A DNA stretch of 64,000 nucleotides, taken from Mycobacterium sp. JS623 (GTDB lineage Bacteria; Actinomycetota; Actinomycetes; Mycobacteriales; Mycobacteriaceae). The notes beneath the pieces were generated by a model. The model saw nothing but the letters and a program-made list of their open reading frames with translations. It did no database searches and was not told where the DNA came from. The position numbers and the translations under genes were made by a program. Below are positions 51,401 to 61,841 of the stretch, in pieces (positions within the stretch are counted from its first letter, which is position 1; the number at the start of each line of letters is the position of its first letter). The stretch lies in the NCBI RefSeq assembly GCF_000328565.1, contig NC_019966.1:3286001-3350000 (forward strand). The letters are read 5' to 3'.

Positions 51401-52601
51401 TGCCGTTGAGCCAGCCCGAGCGCAGTCGCTCCGGCGGTGAAATCGGTGTGAGGTTTGGCATTTCGTCGGCGATCGCGTTGAAGATGAGGTCGATGGTCAT
51501 TCGTGCCAGGTTGGCGCCGACGCAGTAGTGCGCACCGGTACCGCCAAAACCCACGTGCGGGTTGGGATCTCGCAGGATGTTGAAGGTGTAAGGGTCGTCG
51601 AAGACGTCCTCGTCGAAGTTGGCCGAGCGGTAGAAGATCACCACCCGCTCGCCCTTCTTGATCTTCACACCCGACAACTCGGTGTCCTCCAATGCGGTCC
51701 GTTGGAACGACGTGACCGGGGTAGCCCAGCGGACGATCTCGTCGGCCGCGGTCGCAGGCCGCTCCTTTTTGAAAAGCTCCCACTGGTCGGGGAATTCGGT
51801 GAACGCCATCATGCCCTGGGTGATCGAGTTTCGCGTTGTCTCGTTGCCCGCCACCGCCAACAGGATGACGAAGAAGCCGAATTCGTCATCGGTGAGCTTG
51901 TGCCCCTCGACATCTGCCTGAACCAGCTTGGTCACCAGGTCGTCACCGGGGTTCTTGGACCGTTCGGCGGCCATCTGCATCCCGTACATGATCAGCTCGA
52001 TCGAGGCGGCCATCGGGTCGTTGGAACCGAACTCCGGGTCCTGGTCGCCGACCATTTGGTTGGACCAGTCGAACAGCTTCTTACGGTCGTCCTGCGGTAC
52101 ACCCATCAGGCCGGCGATCGCCTGCAACGGAAGTTCGCACGACACCTGCTCGACGAAATCGCCCGACCCCTCGGCGGCTGCGGCCTTGGCGATGTTGTGT
52201 GCCCGCTCGCGGAGCTCATCGCGCAGGGACTCGACCGCGCGGGGAGTGAACGCACGAGAAATGATCTTGCGCAGATGTGTGTGGTGCGGGGCATCTTGGT
52301 TCAGCAGCACGACCTTGCCCCGCTCCAACGACTCAGGGTCGGCGTCCTCGCGGTATCGCGGCAGCGCAGTCTTCTTGTTGCTTGAGAACACATCGCTGCG
52401 CAGCGATACCTCCTTGACGTCCTTGTGCTTGGTCACCACCCAATAGCCGTCGTCGCCGAATGCGGCGTTCCCTTTGGTCTGCGCGTTCCACCAGATCGGC
52501 GCGACCTTGCGCATGTGCGCCAGTTCCTCGACGGGTAGCCGTTCGGCGTAGATGTCTGGATCGGTGAAATCGAAACCGGGTGGGAGGTCCGGAGACGCCA
52601 T
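51351..52601 (-). CDS. cyp125: Cytochrome P450, CYP125-like
   Basis: 416 residues. Opening DLPPGFDFTDPDIYAERLPV, I-helix LLAVAGNETTRNSITQGMM, DEIVRWATPVTSFQRTAL and heme loop PHVGFGGTGAHYCVGANLAR follow CYP125 (Rv3545c). CYP125 oxidises the C26 methyl of cholesterol and cholestenone to start side-chain degradation. The usual cholesterol cluster genes are not beside it, so this may be a paralogue with another sterol or lipid. A KstR-like site with one mismatch is 93 bp upstream. Confidence 0.88.
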   Translation of the reverse strand: MASPDLPPGFDFTDPDIYAERLPVEELAHMRKVAPIWWNAQTKGNAAFGDDGYWVVTKHKDVKEVSLRSDVFSSNKKTALPRYREDADPESLERGKVVLLNQDAPHHTHLRKIISRAFTPRAVESLRDELRERAHNIAKAAAAEGSGDFVEQVSCELPLQAIAGLMGVPQDDRKKLFDWSNQMVGDQDPEFGSNDPMAASIELIMYGMQMAAERSKNPGDDLVTKLVQADVEGHKLTDDEFGFFVILLAVAGNETTRNSITQGMMAFTEFPDQWELFKKERPATAADEIVRWATPVTSFQRTALEDTELSGVKIKKGERVVIFYRSANFDEDVFDDPYTFNILRDPNPHVGFGGTGAHYCVGANLARMTIDLIFNAIADEMPNLTPISPPERLRSGWLNGIKHWQVDYTGKSAVAQ

Positions 52602-52693
52602 AGATGCACTCCTCGAGTGACGTTGTCTAGTGCTCTACCGCATTGCTACACCACAGATGGGGAGTGGTGCGGCGGGTTAGAAGAAACTCCAAG

Positions 52694-52707
52694 TGAAACG
52701 TGTTCCC
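52694..52707. promoter_or_regulatory. KstR-like operator (one mismatch)
   Basis: TGAAACGTGTTCCC fits TnnAACnnGTTnnA except the last base. It is 93 bp upstream of the CYP125 start. The core AACGTGTT equals that of the site upstream of the nitronate monooxygenase at 60971. Confidence 0.5.
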
Positions 52708-52824
52708 GGAGCACAAAATTTAATTAACCGCTTCGTCACAGCTACCCCAGGTGTAACAATTTTGTGAGCCAAACGGAAGCACCCAGTAGCACCGGCTCAG
52801 CACGCTATCCGGAAGGGGGCATGG

Positions 52825-53379
52825 GTGAGGATGAAGAGTGGAGGAACCGCGCTCGCTGTGGCGTCGGGGGCAGTAGGGGTCATCGCAGCGTTGACGTTCA
52901 GCGCGCCAACGGCGCTGGCCGATCCCGTGCCACTCATTCCCGAACCCGCTCCGGCACCCGCCGCGCCGGCGATCCCCACACTCGGACCGTCGCCGGGGCC
53001 CGCGCCCGACGGCACGGTGCAATCCGCGGCAGCCACCCTGCCGACCCCGCCCGACGGCATGCCGCATTTGTCGAGCCCGGAGAACCTGCCGCCAGGCACC
53101 ACGGACACGCCTGACCCACAGCAGGGCAGCGGCTCGTACATTCGCGACCTCTGGCACGCCTATCAAACCCAGGAAATCAGCGGACGCGACGCCCTACTCC
53201 TGCTCAGTCAGCGGCCGATGGCCTCAGCGTCACCGCCCGCGGGCGTGCCCGCGAACCCAGCCCCTCCGCTGGCACCCGGCGCCGCGCCGGCGCCTGCATC
53301 GGAACCTGAGCCAGCACCGGCACCGCCACCGCTGTTCCCGTGGCTGGCTCCTCCGCCAGAGCCCGCGCCTACGCCCTGA
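52825..53379 (+). CDS. Secreted proline-rich protein
   Basis: 184 residues from GTG 52825 (ATG 52831 also possible). Signal peptide cleaved near ALA|DPVPL, then a low-complexity Pro/Ala mature chain with one conserved-looking central segment (SYIRDLWHAYQTQEISGRDALLLLS). Similar Pro/Ala-rich secreted proteins are frequent in mycobacteria; none of the repeats shows a catalytic motif. The last 11 bp overlap a convergent gene. Confidence 0.75.
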   Translation: MRMKSGGTALAVASGAVGVIAALTFSAPTALADPVPLIPEPAPAPAAPAIPTLGPSPGPAPDGTVQSAAATLPTPPDGMPHLSSPENLPPGTTDTPDPQQGSGSYIRDLWHAYQTQEISGRDALLLLSQRPMASASPPAGVPANPAPPLAPGAAPAPASEPEPAPAPPPLFPWLAPPPEPAPTP

Positions 53380-53839
53380 GTCGTTGGCCGGCCTGCGCCA
53401 GGACGTCGCGCACGACGCGGACATGCACGGGTTCGGTGACCGTCCACACCGCTCGGGCGATCAGATTGCGTTGCGCCACGAACGTCGCGAAAAGCAATGC
53501 GCCGACTTCTTTCTTGAGCAGCAACTCTCCCGGCATACCGATGCGCGATTCGGCGCCCAGAAGAACATGATCGGGCACTGCGCGACGGACGTCCCAGCCC
53601 AGCACCGAATGTCCCGACCCGCTGCCTACCTTCAGCCCGATCGTCGACCAACCGGAGAGCAGCTGAGTGCGGACAGTAAGCGGAGCGCCTTCGAGGACGT
53701 CGCGAATCAAGTCCACGGCGCTCTCGTCGCGGTGCGAACCGACGTCGAACAGAAACGCGTCGCAGTAGTCGATGCGAGGCAGCGTGCTCAATGCCCGGAC
53801 CGACGACGGAACGGCGATTCGGCGCACTTCGGCGGTCAT
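53369..53839 (-). CDS. Conserved hypothetical protein paired with DUF2867 gene
   Basis: 156 residues from ATG 53839, which forms an ATGA overlap with the upstream gene. IDYCDAFLFDVGSHRDESAV, VLGWDVRRAVPDHVLLGAES and LIARAVWTVTEP suggest a START-like beta barrel, similar to DUF2867, but the family is not certain. Coupled to the DUF2867 gene and presumably under the TetR at 54485. Confidence 0.7.
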   Translation of the reverse strand: MTAEVRRIAVPSSVRALSTLPRIDYCDAFLFDVGSHRDESAVDLIRDVLEGAPLTVRTQLLSGWSTIGLKVGSGSGHSVLGWDVRRAVPDHVLLGAESRIGMPGELLLKKEVGALLFATFVAQRNLIARAVWTVTEPVHVRVVRDVLAQAGQRLRA

Positions 53840-54426
53840 CGGGGTGCTCCTGTCTGCGACCACGCGCGGCCGATGTCACGCATCATCAGTGGATACACAA
53901 TGAGGTGGCGAAACGGCGCGATCGCCATGAGATAGGCGGCGCCAAGCGCCCCGTTCGGTTTCACGAGGATGGCCATCTGGCCGCGGTAGCCGCCTGTGCG
54001 GTCGGGCACCCACCCGATGTGCATGAGGCCGTGCACGGTCTGGTTGGCTATCTCGAGCGCGAACTCGTCGTGCGTGAGGTACAGCGGTGTGAACAGATCA
54101 GTGTCCAAATCGCTTGGGGGATCAGCTAAATCGGAGGGCAGCCGATCGCGCAGGCTCGGGACACGCGCGCCGAGACCCGTTTCTTGGCTATCGAGGCCGA
54201 ACAGCCGGCCCAGCGTGAAGCGAATCGCAAACAACGCTCGCACCACGACAGAGGTTTCGGCCGGGTCGAAGGTGGTCATCAGCCGGACCAGCCGAGGGAA
54301 GTCGTCGGGGCCGCCCGGCGTCGGCAGCGCCCATACGTCAAGGACGCGAAAGTCCTTGGCTATCTCATGAATTCGCCACGGCCGTGCTGTGTGTTCGCCC
54401 GTGTCCAGGAGTGCAGAACCAAACAT
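53836..54426 (-). CDS. DUF2867-type protein
   Basis: 196 residues. WRIHEIAKDFRVLDVWALPTPG near the N-terminus and the hydrophobic AYLMAIAPFRHLIVYPLMMRD at the end are typical of DUF2867, often the C-terminal part of SDR/epimerase-like proteins. The ATG at 54426 lies inside the TetR palindrome, so repressor binding would stop initiation. Confidence 0.7.
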   Translation of the reverse strand: MFGSALLDTGEHTARPWRIHEIAKDFRVLDVWALPTPGGPDDFPRLVRLMTTFDPAETSVVVRALFAIRFTLGRLFGLDSQETGLGARVPSLRDRLPSDLADPPSDLDTDLFTPLYLTHDEFALEIANQTVHGLMHIGWVPDRTGGYRGQMAILVKPNGALGAAYLMAIAPFRHLIVYPLMMRDIGRAWSQTGAPR

Positions 54427-54439
54427 ACAGTACTGTATG
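54424..54439. promoter_or_regulatory. Perfect 16-bp TetR operator overlapping a start codon
   Basis: CATACAG-TA-CTGTATG is fully self-complementary, 46 bp upstream of the TetR ATG (54485) and covering the ATG of the divergent DUF2867 gene at 54426. Confidence 0.75.
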
Positions 54440-54484
54440 CTTGGCGACGAACTGCCGTCAAGGCCCTACCGAAAGGCAAACGCG

Positions 54485-55033
54485 ATGGTCGCGCAGATCC
54501 GCACACCGCGCAGCACATGGATCGACGCCGGGTTGCAGGCGTTGGCTGCGGGCGGCCCTGATGCGGTGCGGGTGGAGCTGCTCGCGAAGACGCTTCGCGT
54601 CACCCGGGGCGGGTTCTACCACCACTTCGCCAGTCGCCAGGTGTTCCTTGACGCGCTGCTGGAGGCGTGGGAGCAGCGAACCACCTACGACGTGCTGGAG
54701 CGCGTCGAGGAAGAAGGCGGCGACGCGAGAGCCAAGGTTCGCAAAGCCGGCATGCTGACGTTCTCGCACGAACTGCTTCCGATCGACCTGGCGGTGCGCG
54801 ACTGGGCCCGGCGCGATGATTCCGTGGCCCGGCGGCTGCGGCGCGTCGACAATCGCCGCATGGAGTACCTGCGCGCCCAGATCGGCACCTTCAGCGACGA
54901 CCCCGACGACGTCGAGGCGCAGGGGATGCTCGCCTTTTCGCTGGCGATCGGCAGCCACTTCATCGCCGCCGATCACGACGGGCGCAGCCGGCAGCAGGTG
55001 CTGGAACGAGCCACGCAGCGGCTGCTCGCCTAG
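54485..55033 (+). CDS. TetR-family transcriptional regulator
   Basis: 182 residues from ATG 54485; upstream open frame is not used because the palindrome and promoter lie there. HTH: GLQALAAGGPDAVRVELLAK followed by VTRGGFYHHFASRQVFLDAL. The C-terminal domain is of the short type. It is divergent from the DUF2867 pair, whose promoter holds its probable operator. Confidence 0.85.
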   Translation: MVAQIRTPRSTWIDAGLQALAAGGPDAVRVELLAKTLRVTRGGFYHHFASRQVFLDALLEAWEQRTTYDVLERVEEEGGDARAKVRKAGMLTFSHELLPIDLAVRDWARRDDSVARRLRRVDNRRMEYLRAQIGTFSDDPDDVEAQGMLAFSLAIGSHFIAADHDGRSRQQVLERATQRLLA

Positions 55034-55052
55034 CTACGCGCTCGAAACGAAC

Positions 55053-57321
<2,269 letters not shown>

Positions 57322-57332
<11 letters not shown>

Positions 57333-57918
57333 CGCCGGACTTCCTTTCCGACATTTCGGCCTGTATCAGAGCGCGCAGTTGGCCGTGGACACTTTCGAGT
57401 GGCGCCTGGTCACGCGAGGCGCGGGCGACGATGATCGCGCCCTCGATCGCGGTGGTGCTCAGCGTCGCCAGTTCGCCGGCCCGCTTCGTGGGCACGCCGT
57501 CGGCCACTAACCGCTCCGCAATCAGATCGGTCCAGCGAGTGAAGGCCGCCGCCGCGCGGTCGATCACCGGCGCCGACTGATCCTGCTTGGCGGGATCGCC
57601 TGCCTCCACCGTCACGGCGACGACGGGACACCCCGCACGGTAGTCGGAGCTGGCGAGCTGTTTGCGGTAGTAGCCGACAAGGCCGTCGAGAGCATCAAGA
57701 CCGCTTTCGGCCTTGGCGATCTTCGCCGCGACGTATTCACCGGCATAATCGATTGCCTCGCAAAGCAATTGCGTCCGGCCACCGGGGAAGTAGTGATACG
57801 CCGAACCACGTGGTGCGCCGCTGTGTTCGAGTACGTCGGCGATTGCCGTCGGCTGTGCGCCGCGTTCGCGGATCAACAGCGCAGCGGAGATGACCATCCG
57901 CTCGCGGGGACTTGGCAT
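57322..57918 (-). CDS. TetR-family regulator of the molybdopterin enzyme
   Basis: 198 residues. HTH at the N-terminus: ALLIRERGAQPTAIADVLEHSGAPRGSAYHYF (read as GAQPTAIADVLEHSGAP then SAYHYFPGG). The C-terminal domain matches LmrA/YxaF-type TetRs. It is the first gene of a unit with the oxidoreductase. A palindrome 33 bp upstream is its probable operator. Confidence 0.85.
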
Positions 57919-57950
57919 GAGGCTGGATCCCTTCGTCTGACCCGGCTATG

Positions 57951-57966
57951 TATGTAACCTTACATA
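57951..57966. promoter_or_regulatory. TetR operator for the molybdopterin-enzyme operon
   Basis: TATGTAA-CC-TTACATA has 7-bp perfect arms and a 2-bp spacer, 33 bp upstream of the TetR start at 57918. Confidence 0.75.
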
Positions 57967-58000
57967 ATCAGGTGGCGCACGACCAGACCCCCCACACCGG

Positions 58001-58021
58001 CGAACGTTCCTTACCGCCCGA
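58001..58021. repeat. Outer inverted repeat, left arm
   Basis: CGAACGTTCCTTACCGCCCGA is matched at 59331-59351 by its reverse complement at 19 of 21 positions. The IS30 element lies between the arms and outside neither, so the arms were probably one hairpin or an older element end before the insertion. Confidence 0.6.
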
Positions 58022-58045
58022 GTTTTCGGCCTCAAAGTCAAGTGA

Positions 58046-59306
58046 TCAGTGCAACGTCGGGGTTCATGCTGCTGCTTGGGTGATGAGTGTGTTGAGGCGG
58101 TCGGCGGGGGTGTCGAGGTCCAGGGTGGGTCGGGGTCGTGTGTTGAGGGTGTCCTGGATGCGTTGGAGGTCGGCCTTGGTGTGCACGCTGAGGTCGGTGC
58201 TCTTCTCGAACCAGAACCGCAGTAGCCGGTTGGTGTTCTCGTTGGAGCCGCGCTGCCACGGTGAGTGGGGGTCGCAGAAGTAGACCGGGGCCTGCAGTTG
58301 CAGTGCGATGTCTTGCCAGTTGGCCATCTCGCTGCCGCGGTCCCAGGTGATGGTGCGCCGCAGATGGGCCGGCAGGTCGTTCATCGCTTCGATCATCGCG
58401 GTGGCCACCGATTCAGCGGTGTGATCGTCGGGCAGGTGCAGCAGGATGGTGAACCGGGTGCTGCGCTCGACCAGGGTGCCGATCGCACTTGTCCCTCGGG
58501 TCCCAAGGATCAGGTCGCCCTCCCAGTGCCCGGGCACGGCGCGGTCGTCAGCTTCGGGGGGACGCTTGCTGATGGTGATCACGTCATTGAACTTGCCGCG
58601 TCGTTCGGTGTGGCCGCGGGGTTTGCGCGCCGCCCGTTTGGTCGACAGCCGCCTGTGCAGATCGGCGCGCAGCTGGCCGCGGCCTTGGACGTAGAGGCAC
58701 TGGTAGAGAGTTTCGTGACTCACCCGTGCCAGCCTGTCATCGGGGTGATCGCGAGCCAATACGTCGGCGATCAGCTTGGGGCTCCACCCGTCGTCCATCC
58801 ACCTTGTGACCTTGGCGCACAATTGGGGGTTATCCAGACGGAACGCTTTGGGACGCTTGAGCTTCTCGGCGCCGCGGCTATGGGCCATCCGAGCGTGGTA
58901 GTCGCCGTCGGCGTTGCTGTTTTTACCTACTTCGCGCCACACCACACTGCGGTCACGGCCGATGCGGCGACCAATCTCGGCGTAGGACAGCCCGGCGTCG
59001 AGGCCACGCATGATCGCGATGCGCTCATCGAGGTTGAGGCGATGACCGCGCCCGCCCGGCCGGTCCGGATCACCGGGTTCGACCAGACCGTGAGTCCGTT
59101 CGGCGTTCTGTCCGTGCTGCAATGACATAGCGCCAGCCTGACGCCACCACAGGCCCGCCGCCGTCGTCGACACGCCCATCGCTCGCGCCGCCACTTCCAA
59201 CGGCTCACCCACACACACCCGGTCGAACAACGCCCGTCGCACCCAGCGCGGATGCGGATAACCACTCGGCATGTGCAACCCCCCAAATCAAGGAATGTTG
59301 CACTGA
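58046..59306. mobile_element. IS30-family insertion sequence
   Basis: About 1.26 kb, bounded by TCAGTGCAAC (58046-58055) and its inverse GTTGCACTGA (59297-59306) and filled by one transposase gene. Only ten bases of the ends match exactly. Target duplication was not clear. It separates the TetR gene from the downstream membrane-protein gene. Confidence 0.85.
58064..59278 (-). CDS. IS30-family transposase
   Basis: 404 residues. Two N-terminal HTH regions: VAARAMGVSTTAAGLWWRQ and a second (LSYAEIGRRIGRDRSVVWRE). DDE catalytic core: VPGHWEGDLILG (first Asp), TWDRGSEMANW (second Asp) and SPWQRGSNENTNRLLR (Glu), as in IS30. The frame is intact, so the element may be active. Confidence 0.93.
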   Translation of the reverse strand: MHMPSGYPHPRWVRRALFDRVCVGEPLEVAARAMGVSTTAAGLWWRQAGAMSLQHGQNAERTHGLVEPGDPDRPGGRGHRLNLDERIAIMRGLDAGLSYAEIGRRIGRDRSVVWREVGKNSNADGDYHARMAHSRGAEKLKRPKAFRLDNPQLCAKVTRWMDDGWSPKLIADVLARDHPDDRLARVSHETLYQCLYVQGRGQLRADLHRRLSTKRAARKPRGHTERRGKFNDVITISKRPPEADDRAVPGHWEGDLILGTRGTSAIGTLVERSTRFTILLHLPDDHTAESVATAMIEAMNDLPAHLRRTITWDRGSEMANWQDIALQLQAPVYFCDPHSPWQRGSNENTNRLLRFWFEKSTDLSVHTKADLQRIQDTLNTRPRPTLDLDTPADRLNTLITQAAA

Positions 59307-59330
59307 ACGTATGAATCTGCCGGCCAGTTT

Positions 59331-59351
59331 TCGAGCGGTACGGAACGTTCG
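59331..59351. repeat. Outer inverted repeat, right arm
   Basis: TCGAGCGGTACGGAACGTTCG, the inverse partner (19/21) of 58001-58021. It lies 25 bp beyond the IS30 right end and just downstream of the stop of the next gene. Confidence 0.6.
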
Positions 59352-59360
59352 GCGAGCTAG

Positions 59361-59774
59361 TTAGGCCGCGACGACCACCCACGACGCCAGAAACGCCGAC
59401 ATCAACGCCAGGCACACCACATGGTCGCGGCAGATCGCGCGGGCCAACCGCGACTGCTCAGCAGGCGTGCCGATGCGGTTACCCAGCGCGACGGCGTTGG
59501 GTACCGTGCGCGTCATCGCCAGCACGATCGGGACACCGGCCAGCACGGCCCAAAGCACCAGCAGCCAACCGGGATCGAAGCCGCGAATAGCCCGAAAACC
59601 CAAGCTGCCCAACAGAATCGCCATCACCAGCGCGATCAGGTAACTCATCGGGCGTGAAGTGGTAGTCGCGCGGCGGTAATACCGCGAGATGGAGTCGAGC
59701 ACCGACTCGGGCAGCACCCCTGCGCCGCGATGGGAGAGGACCTGACTGTCGAAGATCAGGTCCATCCACAGCAC
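59361..59774 (-). CDS. Four-helix membrane protein, uncertain start
   Basis: 137 residues from GTG 59774. Hydrophobic segments: the N-terminal LIFDSQVL region and the start of helix one (shortened by the chosen start), LIALVMAILLGSLGF, WLLVLWAVLAGVPIVLA and VCLALMSAFLASWVVV, with ISRYYRRATTTSRPMS as a cytoplasmic loop. The frame stays open to a CTG at 59810 that overlaps the upstream stop as CTGA and completes the first helix (VACAGFLLAVLWMDL). No family is recognised. Confidence 0.65.
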   Translation of the reverse strand: MLWMDLIFDSQVLSHRGAGVLPESVLDSISRYYRRATTTSRPMSYLIALVMAILLGSLGFRAIRGFDPGWLLVLWAVLAGVPIVLAMTRTVPNAVALGNRIGTPAEQSRLARAICRDHVVCLALMSAFLASWVVVAA

Positions 59775-59806
59775 GGCCAGCAGAAAGCCGGCGCAGGCGA
59801 CCGGGA

Positions 59807-60940
59807 TCAGATGGTGGCCGCCTCGTTCAACTCGTTGAGGATGCTGGTGGCATCGAGGTACTCCTGCACCCAGCGCTCGATCACCGCCGAGCACTTCTCC
59901 ACCTTCGTGAACTGACCAACCACCTGACCGATCGGGTTGAACGCGACGTCGACGCTCTCGTTGGGGTACTTGTGCGTGGCTGCGACGGCCATCCCCGAGA
60001 CCATGTACTGCAGCGGCATGCCGAGCGGCTTCGGGTTCTCCGGGTTCTCCCACGCGTCAGTCCAGTCGTTGCGCAGCATCCGCGCCGGCTTGCCGGTGAA
60101 CGAGCGACTGCGCACAGTGTCCTTACTGCTCGCCTTCGCGTAAGCGGCATGCTGCACGTCGGTGTGCTCGGACTCCTCGACCATCACCCACTGCGAACCG
60201 GTCCACGCACCCTGCGCGCCGAGCGCGAGCGCCGCGGCGATCTGCTGGCCGCTACCGATGCCGCCGGCGGCCAGCACCGGAACCGGGGCGACCTCCTTGA
60301 CGACCTGCGGCCACAACACGATCGAGCCGATGTCGCCGCAGTGTCCACCCGCCTCACCGCCCTGAGCGATGACGATGTCGACGCCCGCGTCTGCGTGCTT
60401 GCGGGCTTGCGACGGCGAGCCGCACAGTGCGGCGACCTTGCGGCCGGTGTCATGGATGTGCTTGATCATGTCGGCAGGCGGGGTGCCCAGCGCATTGGCG
60501 ATCAGCGTGCACTTCGGGTGCTGCAACGCCACCTCCACCTGCGGCGTCGCGGTGGCCTCGGTCCAGCCCAACAGCTGCAGCGCGTCGTCGTCGCTATGGT
60601 CGACGGGCACGCCGTGGTCAGCGAGGATCTTCTTGGCGAAATCGATGTGTTCCTGTGGGACAAGGTCATTCAGCGTCTTCTTGAGCACCTCGGGCGACAA
60701 GTCCGTCGAGTCCATGCCCTCGTACTTGTTCGGGATCACGATGTCGACGCCATACGGGTGGTCACCGATGTTCTCGTCGATCCAGTTTAGCTCGATCTCG
60801 AGCTGTTCCGGTGTGAAGCCAACCGCTCCGAGCACCCCGAAACCGCCCGCCTTACTCACGGCCACGACAACGTCACGGCAATGGGTGAACGCGAAGATCG
60901 GGAACTCGATGTTGAGTTCGTCGCAGATGGGGGTGTGCAT
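59807..60940 (-). CDS. Nitronate monooxygenase family protein
   Basis: 377 residues from ATG 60940. FMN TIM-barrel: FPIFAFTHCRDVVVAVSKAG, GFGVLGAVGF, VDIVIAQGGEAGGHCGDI (parts) and VLAAGGIGSGQQIAAALALG (phosphate loop). Similar to Rv1533 in pattern. It oxidises nitroalkane-like anions or may be a ketosteroid-pathway reductase, as other members of this fold are. A perfect KstR-like site lies 30 bp upstream. Confidence 0.85.
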   Translation of the reverse strand: MHTPICDELNIEFPIFAFTHCRDVVVAVSKAGGFGVLGAVGFTPEQLEIELNWIDENIGDHPYGVDIVIPNKYEGMDSTDLSPEVLKKTLNDLVPQEHIDFAKKILADHGVPVDHSDDDALQLLGWTEATATPQVEVALQHPKCTLIANALGTPPADMIKHIHDTGRKVAALCGSPSQARKHADAGVDIVIAQGGEAGGHCGDIGSIVLWPQVVKEVAPVPVLAAGGIGSGQQIAAALALGAQGAWTGSQWVMVEESEHTDVQHAAYAKASSKDTVRSRSFTGKPARMLRNDWTDAWENPENPKPLGMPLQYMVSGMAVAATHKYPNESVDVAFNPIGQVVGQFTKVEKCSAVIERWVQEYLDATSILNELNEAATI

Positions 60941-60970
60941 TCCTGCTCCTCGGGTGGGCAATCGCCGAAC

Positions 60971-60984
60971 TGAAACGTGTTCTA
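60971..60984. promoter_or_regulatory. KstR-like operator
   Basis: TGAAACGTGTTCTA fits TnnAACnnGTTnnA completely. It lies 31 bp upstream of the nitronate monooxygenase start at 60940. Confidence 0.7.
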
Positions 60985-61060
60985 GTTTAGCTTAGCTGCC
61001 CAGCCGTGATCCAGGAAGGAACCCAAGTGCTGAGGCTTCGGATATTCGTTCCCCAGCGGA

Positions 61061-61831
61061 TTAGTCGTAGCCGACGAGCCTGCGCAACGAACGCCGTCGC
61101 CGGCCGCCTGGTCCGATCACACGCAGCACCGGCCATCCATTCTCGGCAGCCAACCCAGCAAGGCCGGGTCGCGGGTTCACCGGACGCGGGCATCCGACCA
61201 CCTTCATCAGAGCCGCATCCTCGTCGCCGTCGGCGTAGAAGTAACTACGTTGCAAGTCAACGTCATTCGCATCGCTGAACTGCTGTACCACGGATGCCTT
61301 GTTGCGGCCCCACACGACAGGCTTCGCGATCCTGCCGGTCAGCCGGCGGTCGTCGTCGAGCTCGAAGTGGTTGCACAACACGTGGTCGATCTCCAGGAAG
61401 CGGGCCACCGGCTCGGCGTGGATGGTCATCGCCGACGAACTGAGCACCACGGTATGGCCTCGCGTTTGATGCGCCCGAACGATTTCGTGCATCGCGGGGA
61501 ACACCCGCGAGGACACCCGTTCGACGAACAATCGCTCGCCAAGCTCGTCGAGATCGACAAGCGACTCGCCCCGCAGGTAACCCGCCGCCCTGGTCAGTAG
61601 GTGTTCGAAGCGCATCCTGCCGAGCCGATAGCGCGCCGAGGCCTCGATGACGCCCAGCACCTCGCCGATTCGCGCCTGCCTGCGCCGGATGCGATCGCTG
61701 GCGTGTGCCGTCGCGGTGAAGCCGTCGACCAACGTCCCGTCGAGATCGAAGAACGCCCCGATCTGCGGGCCGGCCGGACTCGACGCGATCTCGGCGATCG
61801 CGTCTGCTTGGCTGGGCTGCGCGGCCATCAC
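61061..61831 (-). CDS. HAD-IB phosphatase (SerB-like)
   Basis: 256 residues. GAFFDLDGTLVDGF (motif I), SSSAMTIHAEPVA (motif II), GRNKASVV (Lys) and YADGDEDAALM (motif IV). Resembles the HAD part that is fused to PlsC-type acyltransferases in mycobacteria, but stands alone here with a basic C-terminus (GPGGRRRRSLRRL). A lysophospholipid or phosphoserine-type phosphatase role is possible. Confidence 0.83.
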   Translation of the reverse strand: MMAAQPSQADAIAEIASSPAGPQIGAFFDLDGTLVDGFTATAHASDRIRRRQARIGEVLGVIEASARYRLGRMRFEHLLTRAAGYLRGESLVDLDELGERLFVERVSSRVFPAMHEIVRAHQTRGHTVVLSSSAMTIHAEPVARFLEIDHVLCNHFELDDDRRLTGRIAKPVVWGRNKASVVQQFSDANDVDLQRSYFYADGDEDAALMKVVGCPRPVNPRPGLAGLAAENGWPVLRVIGPGGRRRRSLRRLVGYD

Positions 61832-61841
61832 AACAGCGTAC

